From: Streptococcus vicugnae
Lineage (GTDB): Bacteria > Bacillota > Bacilli > Lactobacillales > Streptococcaceae
Assembly: GCF_016461705.1 (NCBI RefSeq)
Contig: NZ_JAEMHW010000002.1
Span: forward strand, 496,001-560,000
DNA length: 64,000 nt
Direction of reading: 5' to 3'
The translations under genes and the position numbers were made by a program. Of this stretch, positions 11,721-21,621 are shown piece after piece (position 1 is the first letter of the stretch; every line of letters starts with the position of its first letter). A model generated the notes under the pieces. It was given only the letters and a program-made list of their open reading frames with translations. It was not told the origin of the DNA and made no database searches.

Positions 11721-12980
11721 TTACTCTTCGATTAATTTAATATCAGCACCTAAGGCTGTTAATTTTTCAATAATATTTGAGTAACCACGTAAAATAAATT
11801 CAACGTTGGTAATTTCTGTTTGACCTTCTGCCATCAAACCAGCTGTTACAAGCGCTGCACCAGCACGCAAGTCTGATGCTTTAACAGGTGCACCTGTTAA
11901 TTTATTAGGGCCTTGGTAAGCAATACGTCCACCAACAATAGAAATATCCGCACCCATTCTTGCCAATTCAGCAACGTGGTTTGTACGTTTTTCATAGATT
12001 GTATCTAAAATCGTACCACGACCTTCAGCTGCTAGCAACAATGGTGTAATTGGTTGTTGTAAATCAGTCGCAAAACCAGGATAAGGTGATGTTTTAACTG
12101 ATACAGCTTTCAATACTGATTGTTTTTCAACGAAGATAGCATCTTCTTCAACTGTCATACGAACACCCATTTCTTCGAGTTTTGCAATATAACTCTCTAA
12201 GTGTTCATAAAGAACGTTTGTGATACGAACACCTTCACCAATCGCTGCAGCCATAGCAATATAAGTACCAGCTTCAATACGGTCAGGAATAACTTGATGA
12301 CGTGTTCCATGAAGGCTGTCAACACCTTCAATCGTAATCATATCAGTACCTGCACCTCGGACGTGAGCACCCATATTATTTAATAATGTCGCAACATCAA
12401 TGATTTCTGGTTCACGAGCTGCATTTTCAATGATTGTACGCCCTTTTGCTTTTGCAGCTGCAAGCATTGTGTTGATCGTTGCACCAACACTAACAGTATC
12501 CATATAAATGTGAGCACCATGAATTGGGTCACCTTCTGTTGCCAAGCGCATAGCTTCGCCTTCATAAGATACTTTAGCTCCCATTGCCTCAAAAGCTTTT
12601 AAGTGAAGGTCAATCGGACGAGGTCCAAGGTCACAACCACCTGGAAGACCTACAGTTGCTTCACCAAAACGGCTAAGTAAACTACCATAGAAATAGTAAG
12701 AAGCACGCAAGCTATTGATTTTACCATATGGCATTGGTTGATTTTTAACACCACGTGGATCGATTTCAAGCGTTTCGCCTTCTCGTTTAATCTTAGCTCC
12801 CATCACTTCCATAATCTCAATCAAACTATCAACATCGGAAATGGCAGGAACACCATCCAAAATAACAATATCATCAGATAGAATAGCTGCAGGAATCAAT
12901 GCTACAACACTATTCTTAGCACCTGAAATAGCAACCTCTCCCTTTAAAGGTTTGCCACCATTAATAACAATTTTACGCAT
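11721..12980 (-). CDS. murA: UDP-N-acetylglucosamine 1-carboxyvinyltransferase
   Basis: First committed step of peptidoglycan synthesis: transfers enolpyruvate from PEP to UDP-GlcNAc. 419 residues in the two-lobed EPT fold. The catalytic cysteine is present in [12 protein letters not shown] (C116), so fosfomycin sensitivity is expected at this enzyme; substrate lysine K22 lies in SGAKNS. Streptococci carry two MurA paralogues and which one this is cannot be decided from the window. Single-gene unit with its own promoter and terminator. Confidence 0.95.
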   Translation of the reverse strand: MRKIVINGGKPLKGEVAISGAKNSVVALIPAAILSDDIVILDGVPAISDVDSLIEIMEVMGAKIKREGETLEIDPRGVKNQPMPYGKINSLRASYYFYGSLLSRFGEATVGLPGGCDLGPRPIDLHLKAFEAMGAKVSYEGEAMRLATEGDPIHGAHIYMDTVSVGATINTMLAAAKAKGRTIIENAAREPEIIDVATLLNNMGAHVRGAGTDMITIEGVDSLHGTRHQVIPDRIEAGTYIAMAAAIGEGVRITNVLYEHLESYIAKLEEMGVRMTVEEDAIFVEKQSVLKAVSVKTSPYPGFATDLQQPITPLLLAAEGRGTILDTIYEKRTNHVAELARMGADISIVGGRIAYQGPNKLTGAPVKASDLRAGAALVTAGLMAEGQTEITNVEFILRGYSNIIEKLTALGADIKLIEE

Positions 12981-13015
12981 ACATTCAAAACTTTCTGCTA
13001 GAATTCAACCTTTTC

Positions 13016-13044
13016 ATTTTATCATAGATTATGCAATTTGACAA
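13016..13044 (-). promoter_or_regulatory. murA promoter
   Basis: Minus strand TTGTCA (13039-13044), 17-bp spacer, TAAAAT (13016-13021), giving a leader of about 30 nt. The remaining upstream gap (13045-13262) is AT-rich with no gene or strong hairpin. Confidence 0.75.
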
Positions 13045-13262
13045 ACTGATTATGGTAAATATTTTGACACTTTGTTAAGATTTTGTCATATTTTTTTAGA
13101 TTTGAATATTATAGCTTCAAAGTATTACTTTTATTTCTCAAACTTTTTCAGTAAAAATCCCTTGAAATCAGTAACTCTGACTAGTTTAATGTCGATTTTG
13201 TGGCAAATATAACAGATTTATAGATTTTATTAAAAATAAGTAGTCCTCAACAAAATTTATGA

Positions 13263-14102
13263 TTAGTCTTCTTTTACAATTGGTATCCATAATGCCATTT
13301 CATAGTCATCAGCATGGATATCGCCTTCAGCATAAACTTCGAAATCAGGAGCACCTGAATGACGATAACCATTTTCTGGAAAGAAAACTTCAAGGACATA
13401 CTTCCACGCTTTATGAATAGAATCAGGCACATTCCCTCGTACTGGTATAACAGCGTACTCTGCTTCTTCAACTTCTAAAATGGTCAAACCCAATTTTTGC
13501 GCTTGTTTTTTATCCGTAACATCAACTCCAGCCAAATAACTAATTCCTTTACCTGCTGAGAGTTCTGAACAAACTCCAAATAGCTGAGCGTTTCCCAATT
13601 TTTTCAAGCAGTCAGAATCATAAGTAGCATACAATTTATCCCAAACCTTCGGACAATCCTCGCTTTTAATTCCTGCTTCCAGTACACCTGCAACAGCAAA
13701 AGCTGCTTTCTTTTCAATAGTAACATTCATCTTCTTTCCTCCGCTAATTTTTAGGGATAGCTGAATTTTTGGAAAAACCTTATAGGGCACACCATTTCTA
13801 ACCTCAGATGGCGTTGCTCCATGAAATTTTTTAAAAGCTGTACTAAAACTATCAGCTGAATCATAACCATATTTCATTGCAATATCAATAATTTTACCAG
13901 AATTTTGTTTTAAATCATGCACCGCTTCTGATAATCTACGCTTGCGTAAATACTCCGACAAAGTCATCTCCGCTAAAACAGAGAACAAGCGAGAAAACAT
14001 AGAATAGGAATAGCCAGACAGCTGTTGAATTTTCTTCTTATCAATTTCTGAGTCCAGAACACTTTCAAGGTAAGTCAAGGTTTGGTTAAATCGATTGATC
14101 AT
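13263..14102 (-). CDS. AraC-family regulator with GyrI-like effector domain
   Basis: 279 residues. Residues 1-105 hold the two helix-turn-helices of the AraC DNA-binding domain (KIQQLSGYSYSMFSRLFS, then IIDIAMKYGYDSADSFSTAFKKFHGATPSE). Residues about 120-279 form a GyrI-like/SOUL-type small-molecule binding domain (Rob C-terminus family) with the late PDFEVYAEGD motif. Such proteins usually sense cationic or amphipathic compounds and control efflux or stress genes; targets are unknown and no efflux gene is adjacent. ATG at 14102 lies 8 nt after AGGAGG, preferred over GTG 14111. Confidence 0.88.
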   Translation of the reverse strand: MINRFNQTLTYLESVLDSEIDKKKIQQLSGYSYSMFSRLFSVLAEMTLSEYLRKRRLSEAVHDLKQNSGKIIDIAMKYGYDSADSFSTAFKKFHGATPSEVRNGVPYKVFPKIQLSLKISGGKKMNVTIEKKAAFAVAGVLEAGIKSEDCPKVWDKLYATYDSDCLKKLGNAQLFGVCSELSAGKGISYLAGVDVTDKKQAQKLGLTILEVEEAEYAVIPVRGNVPDSIHKAWKYVLEVFFPENGYRHSGAPDFEVYAEGDIHADDYEMALWIPIVKED

Positions 14103-14178
14103 GGAAGTCACCTCCTATTTATAGTTTATCAAAATTGAGGAAAACTCACCCTAGATTTTAGAAACAAAAAATCTAAGA

Positions 14179-14211
14179 TAAAAAAATCGCTGTACCAATA
14201 GTACAACGATT
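14179..14211 (-). terminator. metK terminator
   Basis: AATCGTTGTAC and GTACAGCGATT form an 11-bp stem (one G-U pair) with a 5-nt loop, followed by seven T residues on the minus strand, 6 bp after the metK stop. Confidence 0.92.
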
Positions 14212-14217
14212 CAATTT

Positions 14218-15408
14218 CTATTTTACAGCTTCTTTCAAAGCATCAACTTTATCAAGTTTTTCCCATGGGAGATCAATATCTGTACGTCCCATGTGTCCGT
14301 ATGCAGCTGTTTGACGATAAATTGGACGTTTCAAATCAAGCATTTGAATGATACCTGCTGGGCGTAGGTCAAAGACTTGACGTACAGCAGCTTCCAATTT
14401 ACTTTCTGGTACAGTATTTGTCCCAAAAGTATCAACACGAACTGATACAGGATGTGCTACACCAATTGCGTAAGCCAATTGAACTTCGGCTTTTGTTGCA
14501 AAACCAGCAGCAACAATATTTTTAGCGATGTAACGTGCAGCGTATGATGCAGAACGGTCAACTTTTGTAGCGTCTTTACCAGAGAAAGCACCACCACCAT
14601 GACGTGCATAACCACCGTAAGTATCAACGATGATTTTACGTCCTGTTAGACCAGAATCCCCTTGAGGACCACCGATAACAAAACGTCCAGTTGGATTGAT
14701 AAAGAATTTAGTCTTGTCATCAAGATATTTAGCAGGGATAACTGCTTTGATAACTTTTTCAATCACATCATGGTGAATTTGTTCATTTGTCGCTTCTGGA
14801 TCATGTTGTGTTGAAATAACAACAGTATCTACACGAGCTGGTTTATCATTTTCATCGTATTCAACAGTTACTTGCGATTTGGCATCTGGACGAAGATATG
14901 AAATTTCACCAGACTTACGCAAATCTGCCAATTTTTTAACCAATTTATGAGAAAGTGAAATTGGTAACGGCATCAATTCAGGTGTTTCATCAACTGCAAA
15001 ACCAAACATCAATCCTTGGTCACCAGCACCAATCAAGTCAAGTGGATCTTGATCAGCATTTCCACGAACCTCTAATGCTTCGTTAACCCCTTGTGCAATA
15101 TCAGGTGATTGTTCAACCAATGATGGATGAACCCCAACTGATTCAGCAGCGAAGCCATACTCAGCATTTGTATAACCGATTTCTGCGATAGTATCGCGAA
15201 CAATACGGTTAATATCAACATAAGCTGTTGTTGAAATTTCTCCAAAAACATGGACTGACCCAGTGTATACAGCTGTTTCTGCTGCAACGTGTGCATCAGG
15301 ATCTTGTTCCAACACAGCATCTAAAATAGCATCTGAAATTTGGTCTGCAATCTTATCTGGATGCCCCTCAGAAACTGATTCAGACGTGAAAAGTTTACGT
15401 TCTGACAT
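14218..15408 (-). CDS. metK: S-adenosylmethionine synthetase
   Basis: Makes SAM from methionine and ATP. 396 residues from the ATG at 15408 with the family blocks GHPDK (about residue 16), [10 protein letters not shown] (ATP-binding), [13 protein letters not shown] and [16 protein letters not shown] (P-loop-like). The start is chosen because GGGGGG (15417-15422) lies 8 nt upstream and because that G-tract is the regulated element of the SAM-III riboswitch in front; the longer reading frame from 15429 would translate through it. Confidence 0.98.
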   Translation of the reverse strand: MSERKLFTSESVSEGHPDKIADQISDAILDAVLEQDPDAHVAAETAVYTGSVHVFGEISTTAYVDINRIVRDTIAEIGYTNAEYGFAAESVGVHPSLVEQSPDIAQGVNEALEVRGNADQDPLDLIGAGDQGLMFGFAVDETPELMPLPISLSHKLVKKLADLRKSGEISYLRPDAKSQVTVEYDENDKPARVDTVVISTQHDPEATNEQIHHDVIEKVIKAVIPAKYLDDKTKFFINPTGRFVIGGPQGDSGLTGRKIIVDTYGGYARHGGGAFSGKDATKVDRSASYAARYIAKNIVAAGFATKAEVQLAYAIGVAHPVSVRVDTFGTNTVPESKLEAAVRQVFDLRPAGIIQMLDLKRPIYRQTAAYGHMGRTDIDLPWEKLDKVDALKEAVK

Positions 15409-15676
15409 AAAAATGTCCCCCCATATCATTAATTTTTCATTTCAATACCTCTAAGCATTAAAATGTCGGGAATTTTCCCTCTCGAAATCCCTGCATCAAA
15501 AACAGACATTTCTAATGAGTTACAAAGTACCAATCTAAATCATCTAAAAAGAGATGGCGCGGTTAATAGCGTGTTAGTCAAGGCAGCGAAATCGCAAATA
15601 ATACTGAAGAATATCAAGATGAGCTAACGAAGATGAACACACTATTAAACCGCCAGATTGTCTTATCGGGACTCAT
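15409..15676 (-). ncRNA. SAM-III (SMK box) riboswitch of metK with enlarged helices
   Basis: The ribosome-binding site GGGGGGACA (15414-15422 on the minus strand) can pair through GGGAC (15415-15419) with GUCCC (15668-15672) near the transcript 5' end. After UCCCGAUAAG comes a long helix (15636-15654 with 15556-15575, 60-nt apical loop), then a GAUG segment and CUUUGUAACUC (15517-15527), matching the SMK box core UCCCGAAAGG...GAUGCCUUGUAACC. A linker hairpin (AAATGTC with GACATTT) precedes the SD. Established mechanism: SAM binding masks the SD. An extended -10 (TGATACACT, 15687-15695) sits just upstream. Confidence 0.82.
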
Positions 15677-15780
15677 TGACTAGAATAGTGTATCACATTT
15701 TGCCTAAATTGCCTATAGAAAATATCTTACCATTTCGTAACAAATTCATTTTTCATTAAGAATATTTAGAAAAAATATAT

Positions 15781-15786
15781 TATACT
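15781..15786 (+). promoter_or_regulatory. birA -10 box, predicted leaderless
   Basis: TATACT ends 6 nt before the birA ATG at 15793. There is no ribosome-binding site in between. The -35 is not clear. Confidence 0.5.
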
Positions 15787-15792
15787 ATTGGT

Positions 15793-16725
15793 ATGAAAAC
15801 CTACGAAAAAATTTATCATTATTTACAAAACCAAAATGATTATATTAGCGGAGAAACTTTGGCAAATGAATTCGAACTGTCACGCACCGCAATTTGGAAA
15901 GCCATCAAGACTTTAGAAGAAAAAGGCGTTCAGATTGATTCTGTTAAAAAACGTGGCTATAAAATTCTCTCAGGTGACTTGCTACTTCCAGAAATCATTT
16001 CTAAAGATTTAAAGATAGCTGTTAGTCTCAACGAAAAAAGTCAATCAACTCAATTAGATGCTAAAAATCATTTAGATGAAGATAAAGAAGCGCACCTCTA
16101 CTTAGCTCCAAGCCAAGAACAAGCTAAAGGGCGCTTTGGGAGACAATTTTTTGCTTCAAAACAAGGTGGCATTTACATGTCCCTCCACCTCAAACCAAAT
16201 GTTCCATTTGAAGACGTCAAACCATATACTCTCATGGTTGCTTCAAGTATCGTAAAAGCCATTTCTCGACTAACAGGCATCGAAACAGAAATCAAGTGGG
16301 TTAACGATATCTACTATAATGGTAAAAAAATCGCTGGCATTTTAACTGAAGCTATTTCATCTGTTGAAACAGGATTAATTACCGATGTTATTATTGGAGT
16401 TGGCATCAATTTCCACATCACAGACTTTCCAGCTGATATTTCTGAAAAAGCCGGCTCACTTTTTTCTACTCAACCAAGTATTACACGCAACCAACTCATT
16501 ACCGAAATCTGGAATCTCTTCTTTACCATTCCAGAAAAGGATTTAATCAAAGTCTATAAAGAAAAATCACTTGTTCTCAACAAACAAGTGACCTTTATGG
16601 AAAATGATTGTCTATATACAGGCCTTGCCCAAGATATTACTAATCAAGGGCACCTGATTGTTAAACTTGACGATGGTCAAGAGAAATTGCTCCGCAGTGG
16701 TGAGATTAGTCTTTCTTCTTGGTAG
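15793..16725 (+). CDS. birA: bifunctional biotin-protein ligase / biotin repressor
   Basis: 310 residues. N-terminal winged HTH (NDYISGETLANEFELSRTAIWKAIKTLEEKGVQI, about 15-48), central ligase domain with the biotinyl-AMP loop GRFGRQF (about 117-123) and KWVNDIYYNGKKIAGIL (about 172-188, lysine and asparagine of the active site), and a C-terminal SH3-like domain. Class II BirA: attaches biotin to acyl-carriers and may repress biotin uptake genes, none of which are here. Divergent from metK, and its end overlaps the next, convergent gene by 20 bp. Confidence 0.95.
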   Translation: MKTYEKIYHYLQNQNDYISGETLANEFELSRTAIWKAIKTLEEKGVQIDSVKKRGYKILSGDLLLPEIISKDLKIAVSLNEKSQSTQLDAKNHLDEDKEAHLYLAPSQEQAKGRFGRQFFASKQGGIYMSLHLKPNVPFEDVKPYTLMVASSIVKAISRLTGIETEIKWVNDIYYNGKKIAGILTEAISSVETGLITDVIIGVGINFHITDFPADISEKAGSLFSTQPSITRNQLITEIWNLFFTIPEKDLIKVYKEKSLVLNKQVTFMENDCLYTGLAQDITNQGHLIVKLDDGQEKLLRSGEISLSSW

Positions 16726-16900
16726 TTGAGGTCAAGGTCTGCAACAGTTTATCAACTGTGTAAGCACGCTGAATATCACGAAGTAACAATAGCCCCCAAA
16801 AGAAAGCAAAGAAATAGTCACCATCAAATAAACATTCATTAAAAAAGTAAGTTTCAAAAGCACACATCAGTGCCATTAATATAAAACGTCTCTTAGTCAT
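16706..16900 (-). CDS. small membrane protein, DUF3272-like
   Basis: 64 residues with one or two hydrophobic segments (FILMALMCAFETYFF and FFAFFWGLLLLRDIQRAY) and a charged C-terminus. The sequence resembles the streptococcal DUF3272 family, whose function is unknown. The last 20 bp overlap the convergent birA gene. A TGCTATAAT hexamer ends 6 nt before the ATG with no ribosome-binding site, so the mRNA is probably leaderless. Conservation of the family argues that it is real. Confidence 0.75.
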   Translation of the reverse strand: MTKRRFILMALMCAFETYFFNECLFDGDYFFAFFWGLLLLRDIQRAYTVDKLLQTLTSTTKKKD

Positions 16901-16906
16901 AGGTTT

Positions 16907-16915
16907 ATTATAGCA
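16907..16915 (-). promoter_or_regulatory. extended -10 promoter of the DUF3272-like gene, predicted leaderless
   Basis: TGCTATAAT (TATAAT at 16907-16912, minus strand) with a CTGATA -35-like hexamer 17 bp upstream. The expected +1 coincides with the A of the ATG at 16900. Confidence 0.62.
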
Positions 16916-16954
16916 TAGATACTTGCTTTTATCAGTTATTATCCTGTTTTCAGT

Positions 16955-16998
16955 AGCAAAAGAATCCGAGTCATGGAGTCATGACTCGGATTCTTTTT
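16955..16998. terminator. long terminator hairpin after dnaX
   Basis: A perfect 18-bp stem (16958-16975 with 16980-16997) and a 4-nt loop, with A/T runs at both ends so it can work in both directions. The dnaX stop codon lies in the outer arm. Confidence 0.92.
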
Positions 16999-18676
16999 AA
17001 TCTTCTACTTTATTAATTTTATCTGCTAGAAAGTCAAACCCTTCTGGAATAAAGGAATCATCTTTAACTTCTTCTTGAACGGGTGCTTGTTTTTGTTTTT
17101 TCAAATTTTGAGCAAATTCTGTTCGGATACTGTTAAAGTCTTTTCGCGGGACAGCCAAAATATTTGGTGAAAAGCCAGCAGCTTTACTCATGATGTTCCC
17201 AAACATATCATTTAAATCAGTGCGCTTCATAGCTTGCTCAGCATTGAAAGCTGCATCAAAGGCCAAAATTGCATTCTCACTATTGGCAAGAACAGGTTCT
17301 GAACCAAGTAAAAGAGCACGATCTTGAGCAGAAATACTATCTAAGATTTCGTTCCAAGCTCCTTTAAGAGCTTCAAGATACTCTCTTGATTTCTGACTAT
17401 CTACGATCGTCTCTTCCATAATCGTCAAAATCTTAACGCGATCAACCTTGTATTGATAACTTGCCCTAGATTTTTTACGGTTTGGCGCCTTTTGTGAAAT
17501 TGCAGAGCTATCTAGTTTAGCTAGTTCATCTTTCAAGTCCTTGATTTCTGACTGTAGTCTTGCAAGTTCATCTGATAAACCTTCTGGTACTTGGGCTAGA
17601 GCTGCTTGTTTACCTGATTCTGATAATTGAATGGTTAACATTTCAGCATAAATTTTAGGCTGAACACCATTTTTAATTTCAGGTAAGGCTTTAGTCACAA
17701 GGTCAATCATAGCAAAAATGCGTTCTTGTTGAAGTCCAGCTAGATTTTCTTGGAAGGTTTGACTAGTGTGAGCATTTTCACCACCACTTTGAACAACCAA
17801 TAAATCACGAAGATAATTCAATAAATCCGTTGCAAAACGACTCATACTCTTACCGCTATCGAAAATCGTTTCAAGATTTGCCAATGCTTGACTAGTTTGA
17901 TTCGCTAAAACATTTGCCACAAAATCATCTAAAGCCGTCATTGAAATGCTGCCAGTGATTTCTTCTGCAATAGCTAATGATACGTGATTATCAGCTGTCA
18001 AGCTCAATGCTTGATCAAGAATAGAAAGTGCATCACGCATTCCACCTTCTGCACAGCGTGCAATCAAGGTCAAGGCGTCTTCTTCATAAGAAATACCTTC
18101 TTTGTCTAAAATGCTAGCCAAATGCTCACGGATAGCTGCTAATTTAATAGCTTTAAACTCAAAACGTTGAACACGTGACAAAATTGTCGCAGGAATTTTG
18201 TGAAGTTCTGTCGTTGCTAAAATAAAGACAACATTTTCAGTTGGCTCTTCCAAAGTTTTCAAAAGTGCATTAAAAGCTCCAGTTGATAACATATGCACTT
18301 CATCAATGATGTAAACTTTATAGGTAGCACGACTTGGGGCATAGGTTGATTTATCACGAATTTCACGAATTTCATCAACACCATTATTAGAGGCCGCATC
18401 AATTTCAATGACGTCTTCAAGACTACCATTAGTGATATCACGACAAATATCACATTGATTACATGGTTCGCCATTAACTTGGTGAGGACAGTTCATAGCC
18501 TTAGCAAAAATTTTAGCGGCACTGGTTTTACCAGTTCCTCGTGGACCTGAAAACAAGTAAGCGTGACTAATTTTTCCAGAAGATACAGCTTGCTTTAAGG
18601 TCGTTGAAATAACCGTTTGCCCAACCATTTCATCAAAGGTTTGACTACGGTATTTTCGATAGAGGGCTTGATACAT
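16997..18676 (-). CDS. dnaX: DNA polymerase III subunit gamma/tau
   Basis: Clamp-loader ATPase of the replicative polymerase. 559 residues: Walker A GPRGTGKTS (44-52), a zinc module C63-C72-C75-C78 (CPHQVNGEPCNQCDIC), Walker B IIDEVHM, SRC-like sensor ILSRVQRF, and domain III to about residue 370, followed by a variable tau-type region with a short coiled coil. No internal A-run programmed frameshift site is obvious. Its ATG overlaps the stop codon of the GAF gene (TAATG), which couples them. Confidence 0.97.
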   Translation of the reverse strand: MYQALYRKYRSQTFDEMVGQTVISTTLKQAVSSGKISHAYLFSGPRGTGKTSAAKIFAKAMNCPHQVNGEPCNQCDICRDITNGSLEDVIEIDAASNNGVDEIREIRDKSTYAPSRATYKVYIIDEVHMLSTGAFNALLKTLEEPTENVVFILATTELHKIPATILSRVQRFEFKAIKLAAIREHLASILDKEGISYEEDALTLIARCAEGGMRDALSILDQALSLTADNHVSLAIAEEITGSISMTALDDFVANVLANQTSQALANLETIFDSGKSMSRFATDLLNYLRDLLVVQSGGENAHTSQTFQENLAGLQQERIFAMIDLVTKALPEIKNGVQPKIYAEMLTIQLSESGKQAALAQVPEGLSDELARLQSEIKDLKDELAKLDSSAISQKAPNRKKSRASYQYKVDRVKILTIMEETIVDSQKSREYLEALKGAWNEILDSISAQDRALLLGSEPVLANSENAILAFDAAFNAEQAMKRTDLNDMFGNIMSKAAGFSPNILAVPRKDFNSIRTEFAQNLKKQKQAPVQEEVKDDSFIPEGFDFLADKINKVED

Positions 18677-19173
18677 TATTTTTCAACTCCAAACATATCT
18701 AAATTCCAATATGATTTTTCAACAAGAATCGCTGCAAATTTTTCAAGGTATTCTTGGTCAATAGCATCGTAATCATCTGTTAAACGTGAATCCAAATCTA
18801 AAACACCAACCAATTTACCGTCTTTGACCATAGGAACAACAATTTCACTCATGGCAGCTGAATCACAAGCGATATAATTAGCGTGTTTTGTGACATCTGC
18901 GACAATCATTGTTTCACGATTAGCAGCTGATTCCCCACAAACACCTTTACCAAGCTTAATGTGCACACAAGATACACCACCTTGGAATGGTCCTAAAAGC
19001 AACTCTTCACCATTGTAAAGATAAAATCCTGTAAAAACAGAATTTGGCAAAGTCATTTTCAAGAGCGCACTGGCATTTGAAAGGTTTGACAACAAGTTCT
19101 TCTCGTTAGCAAATAAAGCATTTGCTTGCGCTAACATGATTTCATAATTCTCAATTTTCTTAGTATTTTCCAT
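18676..19173 (-). CDS. GAF-domain free methionine-(R)-sulfoxide reductase (YebR/MsrC type)
   Basis: A single GAF domain of 165 residues. The three cysteines of the fRMsr family are present: C69 (VSCVHIKLG), C79 (GKGVCGESA) and C103 (YIACDSAAMSEIVVP), the last two expected to be catalytic/resolving, plus DLDSRLTDDYD. It reduces free Met-R-sulfoxide with thioredoxin. Start at 19173 (MENTKK) rather than 19209, because the longer frame would run through the promoter. Coupled to dnaX by a TAATG overlap, as in other streptococci. Confidence 0.88.
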   Translation of the reverse strand: MENTKKIENYEIMLAQANALFANEKNLLSNLSNASALLKMTLPNSVFTGFYLYNGEELLLGPFQGGVSCVHIKLGKGVCGESAANRETMIVADVTKHANYIACDSAAMSEIVVPMVKDGKLVGVLDLDSRLTDDYDAIDQEYLEKFAAILVEKSYWNLDMFGVEK

Positions 19174-19180
19174 AAGGTTA

Positions 19181-19209
19181 ATTATAGCAAAAAAACGCCA
19201 CTTCGTCAT
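19181..19209 (-). promoter_or_regulatory. promoter of the GAF-dnaX unit, predicted leaderless
   Basis: Minus strand ATGACG, 17 bp, TGCTATAAT (TATAAT at 19181-19186). The -10 ends 7 nt before the ATG at 19173 and no ribosome-binding site is present. Confidence 0.6.
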
Positions 19210-19230
19210 ACTTTGAAAAATGATATTTGA

Positions 19231-19264
19231 GTAAAAAAGAGCTGAGACAATGGCATCTCAACTC
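19231..19264 (-). terminator. leu operon terminator
   Basis: GAGTTGAGA and TCTCAGCTC form a 9-bp stem over an 8-nt loop on the minus strand, followed by six T residues, about 50 bp after the leuD stop. Confidence 0.88.
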
Positions 19265-19313
19265 AATTTATATTAAAATGACTGCTTCGTTTGTTTACCT
19301 ACTGATTTTTAAC

Positions 19314-19904
19314 TTATTGCCAGTAACTTGGTCGATTGTTTTCGTAGGCTGAAATTAAATCTTCGTATTGAAGGGTAATTCCAATATCATCAAGGCCAAG
19401 AACCAACTTACGTTTCCACTCACTATCAATATCAAATGGAAATTCTCCAGCTGAAGATTTGATGACTTGATTTGGCAAATCAATGGTGATTTCTTCACCA
19501 GCTGGTAGCGCAGCTAATTTCTGACGAACTTCCAAAGGTTGAACAATTGGAAGCATTCCATTTTTCAATTCGTTATTATAATGAATATCTGAAAATGACC
19601 CAGCAATGACACAGCGAAAACCATAATCTTCCAAAGCCCAAGCCGCATGCTCACGCGATGACCCTGACCCAAAGTTATCTCCAGAAATTAGGATAGTTGC
19701 ATCACGATATTCAGGTTGATTAAAGATAAAGTCAGGATTTTCATCATAATTATCATTAAGATAACGCCACTCAAACAAAAGATTCTTACCAAAACCTTTT
19801 TTATCAACTGCTTTTAGGAATTGCTTAGGAATGAGTTGGTCAGTATCAATGTTATCATTCATCAAAGGGACAGATTTCCCTGTGTAAACAGTAAATTTTT
19901 CCAT
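19314..19904 (-). CDS. leuD: 3-isopropylmalate dehydratase small subunit
   Basis: Swivelling domain partner of LeuC, isomerising 2- to 3-isopropylmalate. 196 residues with [14 protein letters not shown] near the N-terminus and the hallmark [18 protein letters not shown] (about residues 73-90). Last gene of the leucine operon, 12 bp after leuC. Confidence 0.97.
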   Translation of the reverse strand: MEKFTVYTGKSVPLMNDNIDTDQLIPKQFLKAVDKKGFGKNLLFEWRYLNDNYDENPDFIFNQPEYRDATILISGDNFGSGSSREHAAWALEDYGFRCVIAGSFSDIHYNNELKNGMLPIVQPLEVRQKLAALPAGEEITIDLPNQVIKSSAGEFPFDIDSEWKRKLVLGLDDIGITLQYEDLISAYENNRPSYWQ

Positions 19905-19916
19905 TATCTCTCTCCT

Positions 19917-21305
19917 TTACTGAACTTCAGATAGTTGACGAACATCAACGAACTTACCTGCAATAGCTGCCGCTGCTGCCATAGCTGGGCTACAAAGGTG
20001 AGTTCTTGCTCCAAAACCTTGACGACCTTCAAAGTTACGGTTACTTGTTGAGGCACAATGAACCCCCTCTGGCACGTGGTCTGGGTTCATTCCAAGACAC
20101 ATTGAGCATCCTGGCTCACGCCATTCAAAACCAGCATCCATAAAAATTTTATCAAGGCCAAGACGCTCTGCCTCTTTCTTAACTGGACGCGAACCTGGAA
20201 CAACAATTGCTGTTAGATTCGGTGAAATATGTTTGCCCTTGACAATCTTAGCTGCTAACTCAAGGTCTGATAGGCGCGCATTGGTACAAGAACCAATGAA
20301 AACATAACCCAAATCAATATCTTCAGCTTTATCACCAGGCTTAATGTCCATATAATGATAAGCGCGCTCGTCATTCATGTCTTTAATTTCTGGGAACGGT
20401 TTACCAAACTCAACACCCATTTCTGGGTTTGTTCCCCAAGTCACCATCGGTGCTAATTCAGAAACATCAATGGTAATGACTTTGTCATATTCAGCATCAG
20501 GATCAGAAACCAATGTCTTCCAATCTTCTACAGCTTGCTCAAATTTGTCACCTTTTGGTGCAGCTTCACGACCTTTAACATAATCAAAAGTCTTTTGGTC
20601 TGGATTCATCAAGCCCATCTTGGCACCAAATTCGATAGACATATTAGCAATAGTCATGCGTTCATCCATTGAAAGAGCATCAATAGCTTCACCACAATAC
20701 TCAACCGCATAACCAACACCAGCATCAACGCCATATTGAGCAATCAGAGCAAGGATAAAGTCTTTTGAGTACACACCTTTTTGTGGTTTTCCGACAAATT
20801 CAACCTTCATTTTTTTCGGTTTAACTTGCCAAATACATTGTGTAGCAAATACATGTTCAACTTCCGATGTTCCAATACCAAAAGCAATCGCTCCAAAAGC
20901 GCCGTGTGTTGCTGTATGGCTGTCCCCGCAGACAATAAATTTACCGGGTTGACTGCGTCCTGTTTCTGGACCAACCATATGAACAATTCCTTGACGTTCT
21001 GTACCATGTGTTGCTGCATCAATGCCAAACTCCTCAACATTTCGTGCAAGAGTATCAATTTGATTTTTTGAAATCAAGTCACGAATGTTGAAAATATCAA
21101 CCGTTGGAACATTATGGTCAGTTGTTCCGAATGTTAACTCTGGACGACGCACCTTGCGACCAGCATCTCTAAGGCCTTGAAAAGCCTGCGGACTTGTTAC
21201 TTCATGAATATAATGCTGATCCACATACATAAGCTGAGGTTCGCCTTCTTCACCAGTAATCACGTGACGTTCCCAAAGCTTATCAAAAATTGATTTTCCG
21301 CTCAT
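19917..21305 (-). CDS. leuC: 3-isopropylmalate dehydratase large subunit
   Basis: Aconitase-superfamily [4Fe-4S] subunit. 462 residues from the ATG at 21305, which follows GGAGG by 5 nt (the frame opens earlier at GTG 21317). Cluster cysteines are in [12 protein letters not shown] and [25 protein letters not shown] is the substrate-site block. Works with LeuD. Separated from leuB by a DUF1294 gene. Confidence 0.97.
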   Translation of the reverse strand: MSGKSIFDKLWERHVITGEEGEPQLMYVDQHYIHEVTSPQAFQGLRDAGRKVRRPELTFGTTDHNVPTVDIFNIRDLISKNQIDTLARNVEEFGIDAATHGTERQGIVHMVGPETGRSQPGKFIVCGDSHTATHGAFGAIAFGIGTSEVEHVFATQCIWQVKPKKMKVEFVGKPQKGVYSKDFILALIAQYGVDAGVGYAVEYCGEAIDALSMDERMTIANMSIEFGAKMGLMNPDQKTFDYVKGREAAPKGDKFEQAVEDWKTLVSDPDAEYDKVITIDVSELAPMVTWGTNPEMGVEFGKPFPEIKDMNDERAYHYMDIKPGDKAEDIDLGYVFIGSCTNARLSDLELAAKIVKGKHISPNLTAIVVPGSRPVKKEAERLGLDKIFMDAGFEWREPGCSMCLGMNPDHVPEGVHCASTSNRNFEGRQGFGARTHLCSPAMAAAAAIAGKFVDVRQLSEVQ

Positions 21306-21342
21306 ATTTTCCTCCACTGTCTTCTTATTTATTCCTTAACCA

Positions 21343-21621
21343 TCAATGCCACATGACTAAAAGCCAATAAACAAAAGCAATGTCAATAATAATCCCTAAA
21401 TACCAACATACTTTAAAATACCATTTTAAGGTTTTATGGTGAAAAAATTTACCGCCAAGTAAAGCTCCCACTCCACCAAGTAAAATACTTTCCCACAATA
21501 ATGTCTTTTCTGGAATTCGCCAATGGCCAGACTTAGCCTTTTGTTTATCAACACCATAAGTGATAAAGACAAAGACATTCCATAGAATAAAAACAAGGAC
21601 TGTATAATCTTTTAAACTCAT
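21343..21621 (-). CDS. DUF1294 family membrane protein
   Basis: 92 residues with three or four hydrophobic helices and the family's central motif YGVDKQKAKSGHWRIPEKTLL (about 23-43), then GGVGALLGGKFFHHKTLKWYF. Function unknown. It overlaps the leuB stop by 4 bp (ATGA), so it is translated with the leucine enzymes although it has no known link to leucine synthesis; a housekeeping membrane role is as likely as a leucine-related one. Confidence 0.8.
   Translation of the reverse strand: MSLKDYTVLVFILWNVFVFITYGVDKQKAKSGHWRIPEKTLLWESILLGGVGALLGGKFFHHKTLKWYFKVCWYLGIIIDIAFVYWLLVMWH

Noticed and set aside
13045..13262. possible gene or regulatory RNA between murA and the AraC-type gene
   Set aside because: AT-rich with no frame, hairpin or promoter beyond the murA promoter itself.
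14152..14175. TAGATTTT and AAAATCTA inverted repeat upstream of the AraC-type gene
   Set aside because: 8-bp arms in AT-rich DNA next to the metK terminator; could be an operator, but chance is a sufficient explanation.
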